A stretch of DNA of 64,000 bases, from the NCBI GenBank assembly GCA_028285265.1, contig JANQPX010000039.1, positions 1 through 64,000 on the forward strand. Reading direction: 5' to 3'. Below the pieces are notes generated by a model. It saw nothing but the letters and a program-made list of their open reading frames with translations. It was not told the DNA's origin and searched no databases. The DNA is from Geminicoccaceae bacterium. GTDB lineage: Bacteria; Pseudomonadota; Alphaproteobacteria; Geminicoccales; Geminicoccaceae. Positions 62,479 to 64,000 of the stretch are shown one piece after another. The translations under genes and the position numbers were made by a program. Every line of letters begins with the position of its first letter. Within the stretch, counting starts at the first letter, position 1.

Positions 62479-64000
62479 CTAGAATCGCGTTCCGAAACTC
62501 ACCCGGAATTGCTCGGCTTTGTCCTCATCCTCTTTGATAAGAGCTTCGGCAAAGTCGATTGAAATCGGTCCAAGCGGCGACAGCCATGACAGCCCTATAC
62601 CGGCCGACGCACGCAACGACCCAGAGTCCAACAAGTTGGCATCGGACACACCGTCGGGCACATCGATGTCGGTCAGCGTGCCGCCCTCGGCGAACGCGCG
62701 CCCGAACATCCGAAGCTCCTCCGGTAAGCCCAATGGGAACCTGAGTTCGACCGTTCCCGTGGCGAGCGAGTTGCCGCCGAGCGCATCGTCGGTCAAACCA
62801 TCACGTGGTCCGACACCAGCAAACCGAAAACCTCGCAGCGTCGAGCCGCCGAGAAAGAAGCGGTCGAACAGACGAACATCTTCGCCGCCGTAACCGAAGA
62901 TATGCCCCCCGCGTGCTGAAAGGTTCAGCACCCAAGACGGCGTGAACGGATAATAGTACGATCCAATCAACTCATGTTTCAGATATTGCGTGTCGCCACC
63001 AAGCCCGGCGAACTCCTGGCGAAAGCGCAACAGATAGCCTTCCGTCGGCAAGAACCGCGTGTCGCGACGATCATAGGTCAGCGTCTGACCGAGAATGACA
63101 CTAAGATCCTTGCCTTCCTCAGCCTGAATGAACGCCGACGCGTCGCCATCGACGTCCTTGATGTCATCCTCACGCACGGTGACCTTGAGACCGTGACGTA
63201 AATGCTCGGTTACGGGATAGGACGCTCTGAGCGCACCACCGAGCGTCGTCTGATCAAACGACGACTCGTCTTGGAAGTCCGTCTCCGTTCGGAAGAGATC
63301 GACACCTGCTGTAATGTCGGTGTCGAGGAAATAGGGCTCGGTCAAACTGAAATCGATCTCGGAGCGACGTTCGGATAGCCGAAAATTCGCCGTGACCGAA
63401 CGACCCGTGCCCAAGAGATTGCGCTCGGTAAGCCGAATATCGCCAAGCGGACCATCGGACGTCGAGAAGCCGGCGCCAAACGAGAGTTCTCCGGTCGACT
63501 TTTCAGCGACCTCGATCTCGATCCGGGTCTTATCGGGCGCGGACCCCGGCAGCGTGCGCAGGTCGACCTTCTCGAAATAGCCGAGATTCTGGATGCGCTG
63601 ACGAGAGCGGCGCAACAGCGCCGTGTTGAACGCATCGCCCTCCGACAGACGGAACTCCCGCCTGACCACCTCGTCCAGCGTGCGCACATTGCCGATCACA
63701 TCGATCCGTTCGATATAAACGCGAGCACCCTCATTGACGACATAGGTGAGGTCGATGGTCTGCTCATCCGGCAGCTTCTCAAGATCAGGCTCGATATCGA
63801 CAAAGGCATAACCGAGCTTGCCGATCTCATCGGTCAGCGCCGTGATCGACGTTTCGACATCATCGGCATTGTAGATCTCGCCAGACTTGGTTTCGAGAAG
63901 CTGTTGAAGTTGCTCGGGCTCGAGGTCGCGAAGGCGCGACTCGATCGTCACCTCGCCCAGCTGATATTGCTCACCTTCATCGAGGGTGAAGGTGATGACA
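62479..64000 (-). CDS. bamA: Outer-membrane assembly factor BamA, 5' partial
   Basis: The reading frame is open to the right edge of the window, so the signal peptide and the first POTRA domains are missing. About 507 C-terminal residues are seen: end of a POTRA domain and one full POTRA (IDLTYVVNEGARVYIERIDV), then the sixteen-strand beta-barrel from about residue 160. The GATG-like lid motif is FLGGSTLRGFRFAGVGPRD, which includes the conserved RGF triplet. The protein ends in Phe (RVSFGTRF), as outer-membrane proteins do. It inserts beta-barrel proteins in the outer membrane. Frames that begin at GTG 63951 are internal. Confidence 0.95.
   Translation of the reverse strand, partial: VITFTLDEGEQYQLGEVTIESRLRDLEPEQLQQLLETKSGEIYNADDVETSITALTDEIGKLGYAFVDIEPDLEKLPDEQTIDLTYVVNEGARVYIERIDVIGNVRTLDEVVRREFRLSEGDAFNTALLRRSRQRIQNLGYFEKVDLRTLPGSAPDKTRIEIEVAEKSTGELSFGAGFSTSDGPLGDIRLTERNLLGTGRSVTANFRLSERRSEIDFSLTEPYFLDTDITAGVDLFRTETDFQDESSFDQTTLGGALRASYPVTEHLRHGLKVTVREDDIKDVDGDASAFIQAEEGKDLSVILGQTLTYDRRDTRFLPTEGYLLRFRQEFAGLGGDTQYLKHELIGSYYYPFTPSWVLNLSARGGHIFGYGGEDVRLFDRFFLGGSTLRGFRFAGVGPRDGLTDDALGGNSLATGTVELRFPLGLPEELRMFGRAFAEGGTLTDIDVPDGVSDANLLDSGSLRASAGIGLSWLSPLGPISIDFAEALIKEDEDKAEQFRVSFGTRF

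Overview
The window looks like a chromosomal segment of an alphaproteobacterium, probably near Rhodospirillales. This is inferred from gene content and order rather than from a marker gene: a lipid A/outer-membrane block in the order bamA-skp-lpxD-fabZ-lpxA-lpxI-lpxB, ispH-thrB-rnhA, glnB-glnA behind a sigma-54-type promoter, serC-serA, and bpt. There is no rRNA, CRISPR array or intact insertion sequence. One tRNA (His, GTG anticodon) is present.

Layout. (1) 1-1.35 kb, plus strand: two curlin-repeat proteins, the first cut by the window edge. (2) 2.0-22.3 kb, all minus strand: an extracellular polysaccharide cluster with a specialised NusG/RfaH-type antiterminator at its promoter-proximal end (21.7-22.3 kb). 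It then holds two VanZ-like membrane proteins, UDP-GlcNAc 2-epimerase, two methyltransferases, a Wzx-type flippase, a Wzy-type polymerase, about seven glycosyltransferases, a beta-propeller protein and a NodU-type carbamoyltransferase. This stretch is visibly more A+T rich than the right half and has longer gaps between genes. (3) 23.0-28.2 kb, plus strand: a compact six-gene operon that I read as an undescribed RiPP (ribosomally made, modified peptide) pathway. It starts with a 45-residue precursor-like peptide, too short for ordinary gene calling. A strong hairpin follows, then a ureohydrolase (arginase-fold) enzyme whose N-terminus resembles a winged-helix peptide-binding domain. Next come two JmjC/cupin-type Fe(II)/2-oxoglutarate oxygenases, an MFS exporter and a GNAT acyltransferase. 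The last five genes are nearly contiguous or overlap. The expected chemistry is Arg to Orn conversion on the peptide, hydroxylation, acylation and export. (4) 28.4-34.8 kb: accessory genes, namely a GntR-family regulator, a RadC/JAB protein, two divergent glycosyltransferase-like genes and small unknown ORFs.

(5) 34.9-38.5 kb, minus strand: an NMT1/SsuA-type ABC importer and a SPOR-domain protein. (6) 39.1-47.8 kb: tRNA-His, glnB-glnA with an intrinsic terminator, rnhA, thrB, ispH, serC and serA. (7) 47.9-56.1 kb: an orphan sensor histidine kinase, an aldo/keto reductase, an alpha/beta hydrolase, bpt, aroQ-accB-accC and a GPH-type sugar transporter. (8) 56.1-64.0 kb, minus strand: two overlapping coiled-coil lipoprotein genes, then the lipid A/BAM block, with bamA running off the right edge.

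The right half (39-64 kb) is ordinary core metabolism and envelope biogenesis. The accessory biology is in the left half, where the 20-kb polysaccharide operon and the peptide operon are divergently transcribed from the gene-poor region at 22.3-23.0 kb. That region holds an attenuator-like hairpin on the polysaccharide side and a very A+T-rich promoter region on the peptide side.
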